Source: CBDIBC01 sp965276635 (GTDB taxonomy: Bacteria; Actinomycetota; Acidimicrobiia; Acidimicrobiales; Palsa-688). Taken from it: DNA of 64,000 nt. Of the stretch, positions 26,029 to 35,657 are shown one piece after another (within the stretch, counting starts at the first letter, position 1; each line of letters starts with the position of its first letter). A program made the translations under genes and the position numbers. The notes below the pieces were generated by a model, which did not search any database, was not told the DNA's origin, and saw only the letters and a program-made list of their open reading frames with translations. The stretch is taken from contig CBDIBC010000003.1 of assembly GCA_965276635.1 (NCBI GenBank), forward strand, positions 310,001 to 374,000. Reading direction: 5' to 3'.

Positions 26029-26619
26029 CTACGGCGCTGGCGGCGGCGTCACCTCGATGGCTGCATCGAACACGGCCGCCACGTCGGCCGCGTACAGGGC
26101 GACCGCGTGCTCGCCGATCTGGGCCACGGCACGCAACAGCGACAGCATGATGGCCACTACCCCGCCGGCGATGGTGACGGGATCGATCTCGGGCCGGACC
26201 GAGCCGCCTATCTGGCCGCTGCGGAGCCGCTCGGCGCACACCTTGCGCAGCTCGGCCAGGGCGGGGATGTCGAGCACCCGGTCGGTCACCTCCGGCTCCA
26301 GGCCAGCGAGCAGCCGGCGGGCCAACGGGTGCTGGTCGACCGAGCCGACGAGGGTGAAGAAGAGGGTCTGGCGCCAATCCGCCGCGATGGAGTCGGCCGC
26401 CGCGCCGGCCAGGCCGTCGCCGATGACGGCGGCCGCGTCCTCGTCCACTGCCGCCAAGAACAACGCCTCCTTGCTGGGGAAGTAGGCATAGGCCGCCGTG
26501 CCTCCCACCCCCGCATCCCGTGCGATATCGGCGACCGAGGTAGGCCGGTATCCTTCGCGACCGAAGCGGGCAATGGCTGCGTCGAGGATTGCCCGGCGGG
26601 TCTGCGCACCTTTGGCCAT
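26029..26619 (-). CDS. TetR-family transcriptional regulator
   Basis: 196-aa repressor. N-terminal HTH: TRRAILDAAIARFGREGYRP, SVADIARDAGVGGTAAYAYF, PSKEALFLA. Start set at ATG 26619 (MAKGAQTRR) rather than the open extension to 26661, because a TATCGT hexamer lies 9 nt upstream and a candidate operator follows. It is divergent from the di-iron hydrolase and monooxygenase pair, which it probably controls; the ligand is likely a fatty or hydrophobic compound (inference). Confidence 0.9.
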   Translation of the reverse strand: MAKGAQTRRAILDAAIARFGREGYRPTSVADIARDAGVGGTAAYAYFPSKEALFLAAVDEDAAAVIGDGLAGAAADSIAADWRQTLFFTLVGSVDQHPLARRLLAGLEPEVTDRVLDIPALAELRKVCAERLRSGQIGGSVRPEIDPVTIAGGVVAIMLSLLRAVAQIGEHAVALYAADVAAVFDAAIEVTPPPAP

Positions 26620-26647
26620 TTGAGGGAAACGATACCAGAATCGAGGA

Positions 26648-26667
26648 CTTGAGTAAATCACTCGAAG
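26648..26667. promoter_or_regulatory. Candidate TetR operator
   Basis: CTTGAGTAAATCACTCGAAG contains GAGT-N5-ACTC with near-symmetric flanks, located between the divergent TetR and di-iron hydrolase genes. The symmetry is imperfect, so this is a suggestion. Confidence 0.4.
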
Positions 26668-26734
26668 TCTCTAGGCTGGGGTTCCGACACCGTTCACACC
26701 TCTCTGCCATCACGCCTCTGGAGGAGCGCCCGCC

Positions 26735-27603
26735 ATGACCCAGGCTGCCATCCACGACCGTCGGGTTCCCACCCGCCGCATGTCATTCGAGGATTCTCTC
26801 GGTGACGTGCCCCGCCACTTCGCCGCCGACGGCGATCTCATCCTCAGCCACCTGGCCGCATCCCTCTCTGCCGTGTTTCCCGACGGGGAGGAATTCTTCG
26901 TCCGCTCGGTGCGCCACTACCGCAGCCAGGTCATCGACCCTGATCTCAAGCGCGAGGTGGCCGGCTTCATCGGCCAGGAGGCTATGCACGGCCGGGAGCA
27001 CAGGGCGTTCAACGATCGCCTGGCCGAGCTCGGCTACCCGACCAAACGCATCGAGCGGATCACCGACCGGATCCTGCGCACCCGCGAGCGGCTGCTGTCC
27101 CCGGTCGGGAACCTGGCCGTCACCGCCGCGCTCGAGCACTTCACCGCCACCCTGGCCGAGCTAGTGCTCACCAGCGAGGCCACCCGCGCCCTGTTCGGGC
27201 ACCCGGCCGTCCGTGACCTGTTCGTGTGGCACGCGCTGGAGGAGTCCGAGCACAAGGCGGTGGCATTCGACGTGTACCGGGCCATCGGGGGCACCGAGCG
27301 TACCCGGGTGATCACCATGAACATCCTGCGCTTCGGCTTCGTGGTGTTCATGACTGCGAACATCGCCGCCTCCCTCGCCGGCGACCCGACGACCTACCGG
27401 CCGGGGAACCTGCGGCGCAGCTGGCGGGCCGTTCGCCGGTCCCCGCTGCTCAGCCGCGACCTGTGGCGCCAGCTAAAGGCGTATAACCGGCCTGGGTTCC
27501 ACCCCGAGGATCGCTCCACCACCGAGCTGGTGGAGCACTGGCGTCGGGAGCTGTTCGGCGAGCACGGGTCGCTGAACGACAAGCTCGTCAGCTCGGCCGC
27601 CTG

Positions 27604-27604
<1 letters not shown>
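26735..27604 (+). CDS. Metal-dependent hydrolase, ferritin-like (PF10118 type)
   Basis: 289-aa helical protein resembling predicted metal-dependent hydrolases with a di-iron four-helix core. Carboxylate/His ligands are visible in FIGQEAMHGREHRAFN, ALEHFTATLAE and HALEESEHKAVAFDVY. Function in the family is poorly defined. Strong ribosome-binding site GGAGGAG, 8 nt before ATG. The stop overlaps the next start by one base (TGATG), so it is translationally coupled to the flavin monooxygenase; the pair is a recurrent partnership in actinobacterial lipid or ketone oxidation loci (inference). Confidence 0.85.
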
Positions 27605-29244
<1,640 letters not shown>

Positions 29245-29256
29245 CCGCCGTTGCGC

Positions 29257-29306
29257 ATCGTTCGCGCGATAGCCCAGAGACGTTCCTGGGGTTACGCGCA
29301 AACGAT
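29257..29306. repeat. REP-like palindrome, intergenic copy
   Basis: Arms 29257-29281 and 29282-29306, imperfect, with outer ATCGTT and AACGAT and an inner TAGCCCAG-type core. Clearly the same family as 11649-11696. It starts 12 nt after the monooxygenase stop codon. Confidence 0.75.
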
Positions 29307-29321
29307 GGCGCCAGCCGACGG

Positions 29322-29541
29322 CTACGAGGCGACCAGCTTGAAGCGTGGCCCCGGTCGGGTCGGTGACCTCGGCCAGGCGGCCATACGGCGTGTCCTCGGC
29401 GGCCTGGACCACCGCGCCGCCCAGCTACACGGCCAGGTCGAGGGGTGCGTCGGTGTCGCCGGTGGCGAAGCACACGGACCGGTGGCCGGCTGCACCGTCG
29501 GGAAGCATGGCGGTGGCATTCATGACGCCGGCTCGTTGCTC
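29322..29541 (-). pseudogene. Fragment of a VOC (glyoxalase-fold) protein
   Basis: The minus strand reads NATAMLPDGAAGHRSVCFA, then an in-frame TAG (29425-29427), then LGGAVVQAAEDTPYGRLAEV and DPTGAT, and after a one-base shift FKLVAS and stop. This is the C-terminal quarter of a two-module VOC protein (Cfp30B/glyoxalase-like). The in-frame stop shows true decay rather than read error. The rest of the gene is absent; the TetR gene begins 17 bp to the right. Confidence 0.8.
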
Positions 29542-29558
29542 CTCGCCGCGGCGGTGAG

Positions 29559-30227
29559 TCATCCGGTTGCTGCGCCAGCCGAGCGGAACCGGCGGCGTGT
29601 CGGGCGCGAGGCTCCGGCGCCCGGGTCCCGCTCGGAGAACTCGAGGAGGAGCCACACGCCCTGGCTGATGTGATCGTACGCATCGGCTATGGAGTGGGCG
29701 CCAACCGCCCATCGCCGCATCTGCAGGTCGAACACCGCGCTGGCGGCCTGCACCACCTCGCGGGTGACAGGCTCGCCGAGATCCTGGATGGCTTCGCTCC
29801 AGAGGTTCACGTTCTCCTGGTTGTTGCAGGCGAAGATCTCCCTCGTGAACGGATCGCTCGAGGCTTCGAGCTCCATCACGACGCGGGCCAGCTGCGGCCG
29901 GCACTGGAATCCGCGCATGGACCGGTGCAGGACGTCGGTGAGCCGTTCGGCGTTCGTCTCGCCCCGCAAGGGTCGACGCTCCACGTTGGTCCGCAGCTGG
30001 CGTCCCCAGGCGGCCAGCACCTCGGCGAAGAGGTGGTCCTTGGAGTGGAAGTAGCGGTAGACGGTGCCGAGCGCTACGTCGGCGGCGGCGGCCACGTCCT
30101 TCATCTGGATCTGGTGGTACGCGTTCGAGCGCAGCAGGGCCAGGCCGGTGTCGACGATCCGCTGTCGCCGCTGGCGCTGGGCGTCGGAGAGGGATTCCGG
30201 GGAAGGCGGGGCGCCAGTTCGGCTCAT
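29559..30227 (-). CDS. TetR-family transcriptional regulator
   Basis: 222 aa from ATG 30227. HTH region RQRIVDTGLALLRSNAYHQI, MKDVAAAADVALGTVYRYF, HSKDHLFAEVLA; ligand domain with YDHISQGVWLLLEF. The open extension upstream to 30413 is not used: a good -10 hexamer (TAGAAT on the minus strand near 30240) lies 13 nt before 30227. It may regulate the monooxygenase locus, as in KstR/EthR-type control; ligand unknown. Confidence 0.9.
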   Translation of the reverse strand: MSRTGAPPSPESLSDAQRQRRQRIVDTGLALLRSNAYHQIQMKDVAAAADVALGTVYRYFHSKDHLFAEVLAAWGRQLRTNVERRPLRGETNAERLTDVLHRSMRGFQCRPQLARVVMELEASSDPFTREIFACNNQENVNLWSEAIQDLGEPVTREVVQAASAVFDLQMRRWAVGAHSIADAYDHISQGVWLLLEFSERDPGAGASRPTRRRFRSAGAATG

Positions 30228-30504
30228 AGACTGAAAGCCAATTCTAGCGCACGGCGAGCACCGCACGGCTCGGGGGTCGGACAAGTCGATCTCTGGGTGC
30301 ATCTCGGCCCACCAGGCGTCGCATGCCATCGCATCACGGCGACCGTTTATCCGTCGGCTCGCGCGAAGCGGGCGTTGGTCCTCGAGCCCACTGGTCGCGG
30401 TGTCGGCCACCACCGTACGGTAGCGACGGCATGGTTGCGGTGGCCTGGCCCCGACGGGCGCCCGGGTGTCCCACTGCAGGGAGCAGGTGCGCTATCCTGG
30501 GCGA
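30228..30504. other. 277-bp non-coding stretch
   Basis: Holds the TetR promoter near 30240 and, at its right end, a TATCCT hexamer (30493-30498) that could start the RNA candidate. I see no gene between them. Confidence 0.4.
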
Positions 30505-30660
30505 AGACCAGTTGGCGGGGCCCCGGGCCGAAGCGTGAGACCGCTGAGGCAGGACGTCGGACGGCGAGGGGCTGCGCCGGAATGGAAGGAAGCAGCCAGC
30601 GGTTGGATCAACCGGGCCCGCAGGGTGGACCTGCCGGGGTTGGGCGGTGCGCCGCCTCGC
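30505..30660 (+). ncRNA. Candidate structured RNA (SRP/4.5S-like signature)
   Basis: Downstream of a TATCCT hexamer this GC-rich segment has no sensible reading frame but many complementary arms: ACCGCTG (30540-30546) with CAGCGGT (30597-30603), GGCTGC with GCAGCC around the apex, GGTTG/CAACC and GCAGG/CCTGC. At 30584-30597 it carries GGAAGGAAGCAGCC, identical to the conserved apical strand of E. coli 4.5S RNA. However, the opposite strand of that loop (GGTCAGG-like) is not visible, so this could be another RNA or a leader of the helicase mRNA. Confidence 0.3.
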
Positions 30661-30714
30661 GATCCGAAAGGGGTCCGGGGCCGAGGCGAGCCGCAGTGAG
30701 TGAAGTGGAGTTCG

Positions 30715-33700
30715 ATGGACCGGATCACGCTCGAAGCAGCGGTCGTCGCGGAGGCGACCGGATATGCCTCGCCGGCCGAGGTGGCATCGTTGGATGCCAA
30801 CCGGCTGGCGTGGATTGGCGCGCTGCGCCGGCTGCTGGCCGAGACGGACGAGGCGTGGTCGAGTGCCGAACGGATCCGTGGCGAGGAGCGCAGCCAGGTC
30901 CTCGCCGACCTGGCCGGCGAGCGCCGGCACCTGGCCGACGCCCTCGTGCGCCTGACCGGAGAGTCGGTGTCGGCGGGCCCGGCGGAGGCCCCGGCCCCTG
31001 CTGGGGCGGTCGGCCCGGAGCGTCACGCTCGGGACGAGGTCGAGGTCCTGCCCGCGCAGCTCCAGGCGTCGTGGGCCGACGGCCGGTTGGTGGTCTGGGC
31101 CGGCAACCCGGGGACGGCCGGCGACGAGGCGGCCCTCGACGAGCTGTTGGCTGCCGCCGATGCGTCGGCAGTGGGATGGGAGCACCACGCGCCGGTGGCC
31201 GTGCTGGGCGGGGCCAGGGCCGAGGCCCGCTCGGCGCCGATCGGCCAGGTGCTGGGATGGCTGGTCGGTGTCGGCGGCGGCCAGGTGGGCGCGGCCACGA
31301 TCGCCCCGTCGGCTGGCGGTGACCGAGTTGGCGGTGACGGACCTGGCGATGATGGGTCTGACGACGTCGCGCTCCCGGTTGTCGGAGCCAGCCTGCGCTG
31401 GGTCGGCGAGGTGGCGGTCTGGGGCGCCGAGCTGGTGGCCGAGGGTCGCATGGTGCCCGTCCTGCGCGGCACGACCGGCGGGAGCGGGTCGAGGGGGATG
31501 AGCAAGCACCGGGTCCGCTGGGTTCCGGCCCTGGTGGCCAGGGATCGACTGCAGGGCGTGGTGACCCGCATGCCGGGGGCTGTGTCCACCCTGCAGGCGT
31601 CGGCGCAGCCGGAGGGCGTGTGCCGATCGGTGCTGAGCGCCGTGGTCGACGCCGTCTCCCGGGCTGGCGCCGACCGGTTGGTCGCCCCGGCGACCCCGCC
31701 GCAGGCCAGCTCGCGAGCCGACGTCTCCGAGGCCGTCCTCTCCGGTCTCGATGGCCGCCCGTTCAGCGCGGACGGTGACGTCGCGGCCCGATTGGCCGAC
31801 GATCTGAAGCGGTGGGCGTCACCGGTGACCATGACCAGCCGGGTGGGGCTCAGCGTCCGCCTCGACCCGCCTGCCGACGACGGCGGCTGGATGTTGCGCG
31901 TCGAGGCCACGGGCGTGGACAAGACCCCCCTGCCGATCGAGCACGCGCTGGTGGTGGCGTCGGGAACCAAGTCGCAGCAGGTCGAGGCCCAGATGCGCCG
32001 GCTGGAACGGCTGCTTCCTGTCCTGCGCCGGCCGAGCACTCGCCGCGGGCAGGTCATCCTCGACAGCGACGAAGCGAGCGAGCTGATGTTCACTACCGGC
32101 TCGGCGGTGACCGCGGCCGGCTTCGACGTCCTGCTGCCGCTGGTGTCCCGGCGTCGCCCGTCGCCGCAGCTCCGTTTGTTCGCCGAGAGCATCGGCGTCT
32201 CCTCACAGGTCGGGGTCCAGCAGCTGGCCAACGTCCGCTGGACGGTCCTCTTCGACGACCTGGAGCTCGACGCGGCCACCATCGCCAAGCTCGCCACCGA
32301 GGCCAAGCCGCTCATCCAGGTCAAGGGTCGCTGGGTGCACCTGGATCGCGCCGACCTGGCCGCGGCCGCCGTCGCGCTGGCCGAGCGAGCCTCGATCACC
32401 CAGCTGAGCGGTGCCGCCCTGGTACGCCATGCCGTAGGCCTGGAGGGGTCCGGGGTCGGCGGTCCCATCCGCGTCGACGGTGAGGGGTGGGCGGTCGACC
32501 TGCTTCGCGGCGCCACGTCTCATCCGCCGGCTCCGCTGGAGGCGCCTATGGGCTTCAAGGGCCAGCTGCGCCACTATCAGGCCGACGCGGCTGGCTGGTT
32601 GCGGTTCCTCGACCACGCCGGGCTCGGCGGCTGCCTAGCGATGGACATGGGCCTGGGCAAGACACCGACGCTGCTCGCCCACCTGCTCGACACGCGTGGC
32701 CAGGGCCCGGCCCTGGTGATCTGCCCCCCCGCCGTGCTATCGAACTGGGCGAACGAGGCGGCCCGGTTCACGCCCGGGCTCCAGGTTGCTCTGCACCACG
32801 GCCCGCGCCGGGTCTCGATCGACGGGCTGGGGCGCCTGGCGGAGACGAGCGACGTGGTGCTGACCACCTACGCCACCGCCGTGCGTGACATGGACGGTCT
32901 GGCCCGCATCGACTGGCGGCGGGTGGCCATCGACGAGGCGCAAGCCATCAAGAACCCGCAGAGTGATACGGCTCAGGCCCTGCGTCGATTGTCGGCCCGA
33001 TCCCGACTGGCCCTCACCGGGACCCCGGTGGAGAACGGCCTGGGCGACCTGTGGGCCATCCTAGACTTCGCCAACCCGGGCCTGGTGGGACCCCGGAACC
33101 CGTTCATCGAGCAGCTGTCCCGGCCGAACGCCGGCGGGGCCAGGGGCGAAGAAGGCGCACTGCGGGCGCTCAACGGGCTGCTCATCTTCCGGCGGACCAA
33201 GACGGAGCCGGAGATCGCCGCCGAGCTGCCCGACAAGGTGGACAAGCTCGACCACTGTGCGATGACCCCCGAGCAGATCGGGCTGTACCAGGCCGTCCTG
33301 AACCGGCTGATCGACTCGGGCATGGAGGAGGACATCAACGCCCGCAAGGGTCGGGTGCTGGCGGCCATCACCGCCCTGAAGCAGATCTGCGACCACCCGG
33401 CGGCCTACCTGGGTGCCGAGGACAGCGGCGAGATGGACGGACGTTCCGGCAAGCTGTCGCGGCTCGAGGAGATCGTCGACGACGTGTTCGCCAGCGGGGA
33501 GCGAGTCTTGGTGTTCACCCACTTTGCGCGCTGGGGCGAGAAGCTGGCCACCCACCTGACGCGACGCACGGGCGTCACGGTCGGTTGCTACCACGGCGGT
33601 CTGTCGCGGACCGCACGCGACGAGCTGGTCGCCCAGTTCCAGAGCGGGAAGGGCCCCGGCGCCCTGGTGCTGTCGATCAAGGCCGGCGGCTCCGGGCTGA

Positions 33701-34023
33701 ATCTCACCGCGGCCCGTCACGTCGTCCTCTACGATCGCTGGTGGAACCCGGCCGTCGAGGATCAGGCCAGGGACCGGGCCTGGCGGATCGGTCAGACCAG
33801 CACGGTCATGTCCCACCGTCTCGTCTGTCCGGGCACGGTCGACGAGCGGGTGGAGGAGATCGTGGCCGGCAAGCGCCAGGTGGCGGGGATGGTCCTCCCG
33901 GCGCGCAGCTCGATCGGTGACCTGGATGCGGCCCAGATCCGCACCGCTCTCGGTCTGCGGACCGAGGAGCTGATCGAGGACGAGCCGTCGGGCGGCGACC
34001 CCTCCGAAGAGGAGGCCGCATGA
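30715..34023 (+). CDS. SNF2-family helicase/ATPase (HepA/RapA-like)
   Basis: DNA-dependent ATPase that remodels protein-DNA complexes. 1102 aa. The N-terminal half (to ~620) is the SNF2-associated region seen in actinobacterial homologues. Helicase core: Walker A MDMGLGKTPTLL (K649), motif II AIDEAQAIK (D740), motif III ALTGTPVENGLGDLWAILDF, motif V/VI GGSGLNLTAARHVVLYDRWW and DQARDRAWRIGQT. ATG 30715 has GGAG 5 nt upstream; GTG 30700 is an in-frame alternative. The following 88-aa ORF is probably a partner. Often linked to a SWIM-domain gene, which is not seen here. Confidence 0.93.
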   Translation: MDRITLEAAVVAEATGYASPAEVASLDANRLAWIGALRRLLAETDEAWSSAERIRGEERSQVLADLAGERRHLADALVRLTGESVSAGPAEAPAPAGAVGPERHARDEVEVLPAQLQASWADGRLVVWAGNPGTAGDEAALDELLAAADASAVGWEHHAPVAVLGGARAEARSAPIGQVLGWLVGVGGGQVGAATIAPSAGGDRVGGDGPGDDGSDDVALPVVGASLRWVGEVAVWGAELVAEGRMVPVLRGTTGGSGSRGMSKHRVRWVPALVARDRLQGVVTRMPGAVSTLQASAQPEGVCRSVLSAVVDAVSRAGADRLVAPATPPQASSRADVSEAVLSGLDGRPFSADGDVAARLADDLKRWASPVTMTSRVGLSVRLDPPADDGGWMLRVEATGVDKTPLPIEHALVVASGTKSQQVEAQMRRLERLLPVLRRPSTRRGQVILDSDEASELMFTTGSAVTAAGFDVLLPLVSRRRPSPQLRLFAESIGVSSQVGVQQLANVRWTVLFDDLELDAATIAKLATEAKPLIQVKGRWVHLDRADLAAAAVALAERASITQLSGAALVRHAVGLEGSGVGGPIRVDGEGWAVDLLRGATSHPPAPLEAPMGFKGQLRHYQADAAGWLRFLDHAGLGGCLAMDMGLGKTPTLLAHLLDTRGQGPALVICPPAVLSNWANEAARFTPGLQVALHHGPRRVSIDGLGRLAETSDVVLTTYATAVRDMDGLARIDWRRVAIDEAQAIKNPQSDTAQALRRLSARSRLALTGTPVENGLGDLWAILDFANPGLVGPRNPFIEQLSRPNAGGARGEEGALRALNGLLIFRRTKTEPEIAAELPDKVDKLDHCAMTPEQIGLYQAVLNRLIDSGMEEDINARKGRVLAAITALKQICDHPAAYLGAEDSGEMDGRSGKLSRLEEIVDDVFASGERVLVFTHFARWGEKLATHLTRRTGVTVGCYHGGLSRTARDELVAQFQSGKGPGALVLSIKAGGSGLNLTAARHVVLYDRWWNPAVEDQARDRAWRIGQTSTVMSHRLVCPGTVDERVEEIVAGKRQVAGMVLPARSSIGDLDAAQIRTALGLRTEELIEDEPSGGDPSEEEAA

Positions 34024-34048
34024 CGTCCGAAGAGGAGGCCGCATGACG
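34003..34048. repeat. 23-bp tandem duplication across the helicase stop codon
   Basis: 34003-34025 is repeated exactly at 34026-34048. The first copy contains the helicase TGA; the second is a non-coding duplicate that still contains GAGGAGG and an ATG. Confidence 0.95.
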
Positions 34049-34109
34049 CGTTGCCCTCTGCGTTGCCCTCAGACCACGACGCCGGCCCGCCCGGGCGCAA
34101 GCCGGTCCC

Positions 34110-34376
34110 ATGGGTAAGCGACGCCGTCCCGGCGCCAACCGCAAGGTCGTCGAGGCCAAGTACTGGGGTTCCGCCGGCGACGGGGCCGAGCCGGTGGCGA
34201 TCACCCCGACCCCGGATCCGTCCGCCCTGGTGCGGTCGCTCGGACCGCCCCCGCTGTCGGTGGATGCCGGTGTCGCCGAGCGGCACCTGGCCGCCGTCTA
34301 CGAGGAAGCGGTGCGAGCCGCCACGGCGTTGGTGGCGGCCAACGGGCTGCTCGGTGTCGACGACGACGCCGGCTGA
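34110..34376 (+). CDS. Small conserved hypothetical protein downstream of the helicase
   Basis: 88 aa: basic start MGKRRRPGANRKVVEAKYWG, acidic/alanine-rich helix AERHLAAVYEEAVRAATALV at the C-terminus. I do not recognise a domain. Codon bias (third-position GC) supports coding, and its position directly 3' of the SNF2 gene suggests a linked role. 87 nt separate it from the helicase stop, including the 23-bp duplication. Confidence 0.6.
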   Translation: MGKRRRPGANRKVVEAKYWGSAGDGAEPVAITPTPDPSALVRSLGPPPLSVDAGVAERHLAAVYEEAVRAATALVAANGLLGVDDDAG

Positions 34377-34431
34377 CCCGCCCCGGGCCACAGACTTACC
34401 CGCAGCAGTAGACCCACCCGCAGCAGCAGGC

Positions 34432-34671
34432 TTACTTGTAGCGGTAGGTGATCCGACCGCGTGTCAGGTCGTAGGGGCTGATCTCGACCTGGACCTTGTC
34501 GCCAGGGAGGACCCGGATGCGGTTCATGCGCATCTTGCCCGAGTTGTGCGCCAGCACCTCGTGCCCGTTCGCCAGCGCCACCTTGAACATGGCGTTCTTC
34601 AATGCCTCGCTCACCGTGCCCTCGAGCACGATTGCGTCTTCTTTGCCTTTGGGCAGGACGACTCCTCTCAT
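34432..34671 (-). CDS. infA: Translation initiation factor IF-1
   Basis: S1/OB-fold factor that binds the ribosomal A site during initiation. Core: EDAIVLEGTVSEALKNAMFK, GHEVLAHNSGKMRMNRIRVL, GDKVQVEISPYDLTRGRI and TYRYK. Family length is 72-73. From ATG 34671 it is 79 aa and from ATG 34701 89 aa, but an AGAGGAG (34668-34662) lies inside the coding sequence of both, 5 nt before a CTG (34656) that would give a 74-aa LPKGKEDAI start. No other ribosomal or initiation gene adjoins it. Divergent from an EamA transporter. Confidence 0.95.
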   Translation of the reverse strand: MRGVVLPKGKEDAIVLEGTVSEALKNAMFKVALANGHEVLAHNSGKMRMNRIRVLPGDKVQVEISPYDLTRGRITYRYK

Positions 34672-34739
34672 GTCGGCCGACCGGGCATCGACCGCTTCCA
34701 TGATGGCCGATGCTGTGCACCCACCGCCACGCCGATCGC

Positions 34740-35621
34740 ATGAGCCGACGAGGCGCCATTCTCTTCGTCCTGATGTCGGTCGTCTGGGGCGTGCCGTACC
34801 TGCTCATCAAGGTGGCGGTCGAACAGCTCCAGCCCTCCATGGTGGTCTTCGGCCGCACCGCGGTGGGCTGCCTGCTCCTGCTGCCCCTCGCCGCGGCACG
34901 CGGCCAGATCCGCCCGCTGCTCGGCGCTTGGCGTTGGATCCTGGCCTACACGATCGTGGAGGTGGCCATCCCCTGGCTGCTGTTGTCGAGTGCCGAGCAG
35001 CGCCTGCCCAGCTCACTCACCGGTCTGCTGGTGGCCGTCGTGCCGCTGGTCGGCGCCGTCATCGCCCTCGGCCTGCGGGCCGAAGACCGGGTGCGGGGCT
35101 GGCAGTTCGGCGGCCTGGCGCTCGGGCTGGTCGGGGTCGCCGCCCTGCTGGGCCTGGACCTGCCGTCGGGCGCCACCACCTCGGTGATCGAGGTCGGGGT
35201 GGTGGTGGTGTGCTACGCCGCCGGCCCGGCGGTGGCCGCCCGCCAGCTGTCCCATCTGCCCAGCCTGGGCCTGGCCGCAGTGTCGATCGGCCTGGCCGCC
35301 GCGCTGTACGTGCCCGCCGCGGCCGTCCAACACCCGGTCCACTGGCCCGACGATCGCGTCCTGGTCTCGGTCATCCTGCTCGGCGGGGTGTGCACCGCAG
35401 CCGCGTTCGTGGTGTTCTTCGAGCTGATCCGAGAGATCGGGCCGTCGAAGGCGACGGTCATCACCTATATCAACCCGGCGGTAGCGGTCACCCTCGGCGT
35501 CGCCTTCGGCGGCGACGGCTTCGGGTGGACCACCGCCCTCGGCTTCACCCTCATCCTGGGGGGTTCGGTCCTGGCCACCCGGCACCGTCCGGCCACCCCG
35601 CTGCCGGCGATCAGACGCTGA
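34740..35621 (+). CDS. EamA-family (DMT) transporter
   Basis: 293-aa membrane protein with ten TM helices in two EamA halves (FVLMSVVWGVPYLLIKVAVE; and FVVFFELIREIGPSKATVIT followed by YINPAVAVTLGVAF). Metabolite exporter of unknown substrate. ATG 34740 is chosen; an upstream ATG at 34710 adds a His/Arg-rich stretch unlike family members. The last codons lie inside a 17-bp triplication shared with the convergent hpnH gene. Confidence 0.88.
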   Translation: MSRRGAILFVLMSVVWGVPYLLIKVAVEQLQPSMVVFGRTAVGCLLLLPLAAARGQIRPLLGAWRWILAYTIVEVAIPWLLLSSAEQRLPSSLTGLLVAVVPLVGAVIALGLRAEDRVRGWQFGGLALGLVGVAALLGLDLPSGATTSVIEVGVVVVCYAAGPAVAARQLSHLPSLGLAAVSIGLAAALYVPAAAVQHPVHWPDDRVLVSVILLGGVCTAAAFVVFFELIREIGPSKATVITYINPAVAVTLGVAFGGDGFGWTTALGFTLILGGSVLATRHRPATPLPAIRR

Positions 35622-35657
35622 CGGCGATCAGACGCTGACGGCGATCAGACGCTGACG
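35607..35657. repeat. 17-bp triplication over two convergent gene ends
   Basis: GCGATCAGACGCTGACG occurs three times in a row (35607-35623, 35624-35640, 35641-35657). The first copy ends the EamA gene (AIRR-stop), and the third ends hpnH on the other strand, since the unit carries a TGA on the plus strand and TCA (TGA on the minus strand). The middle copy is the spacer. Confidence 0.97.
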
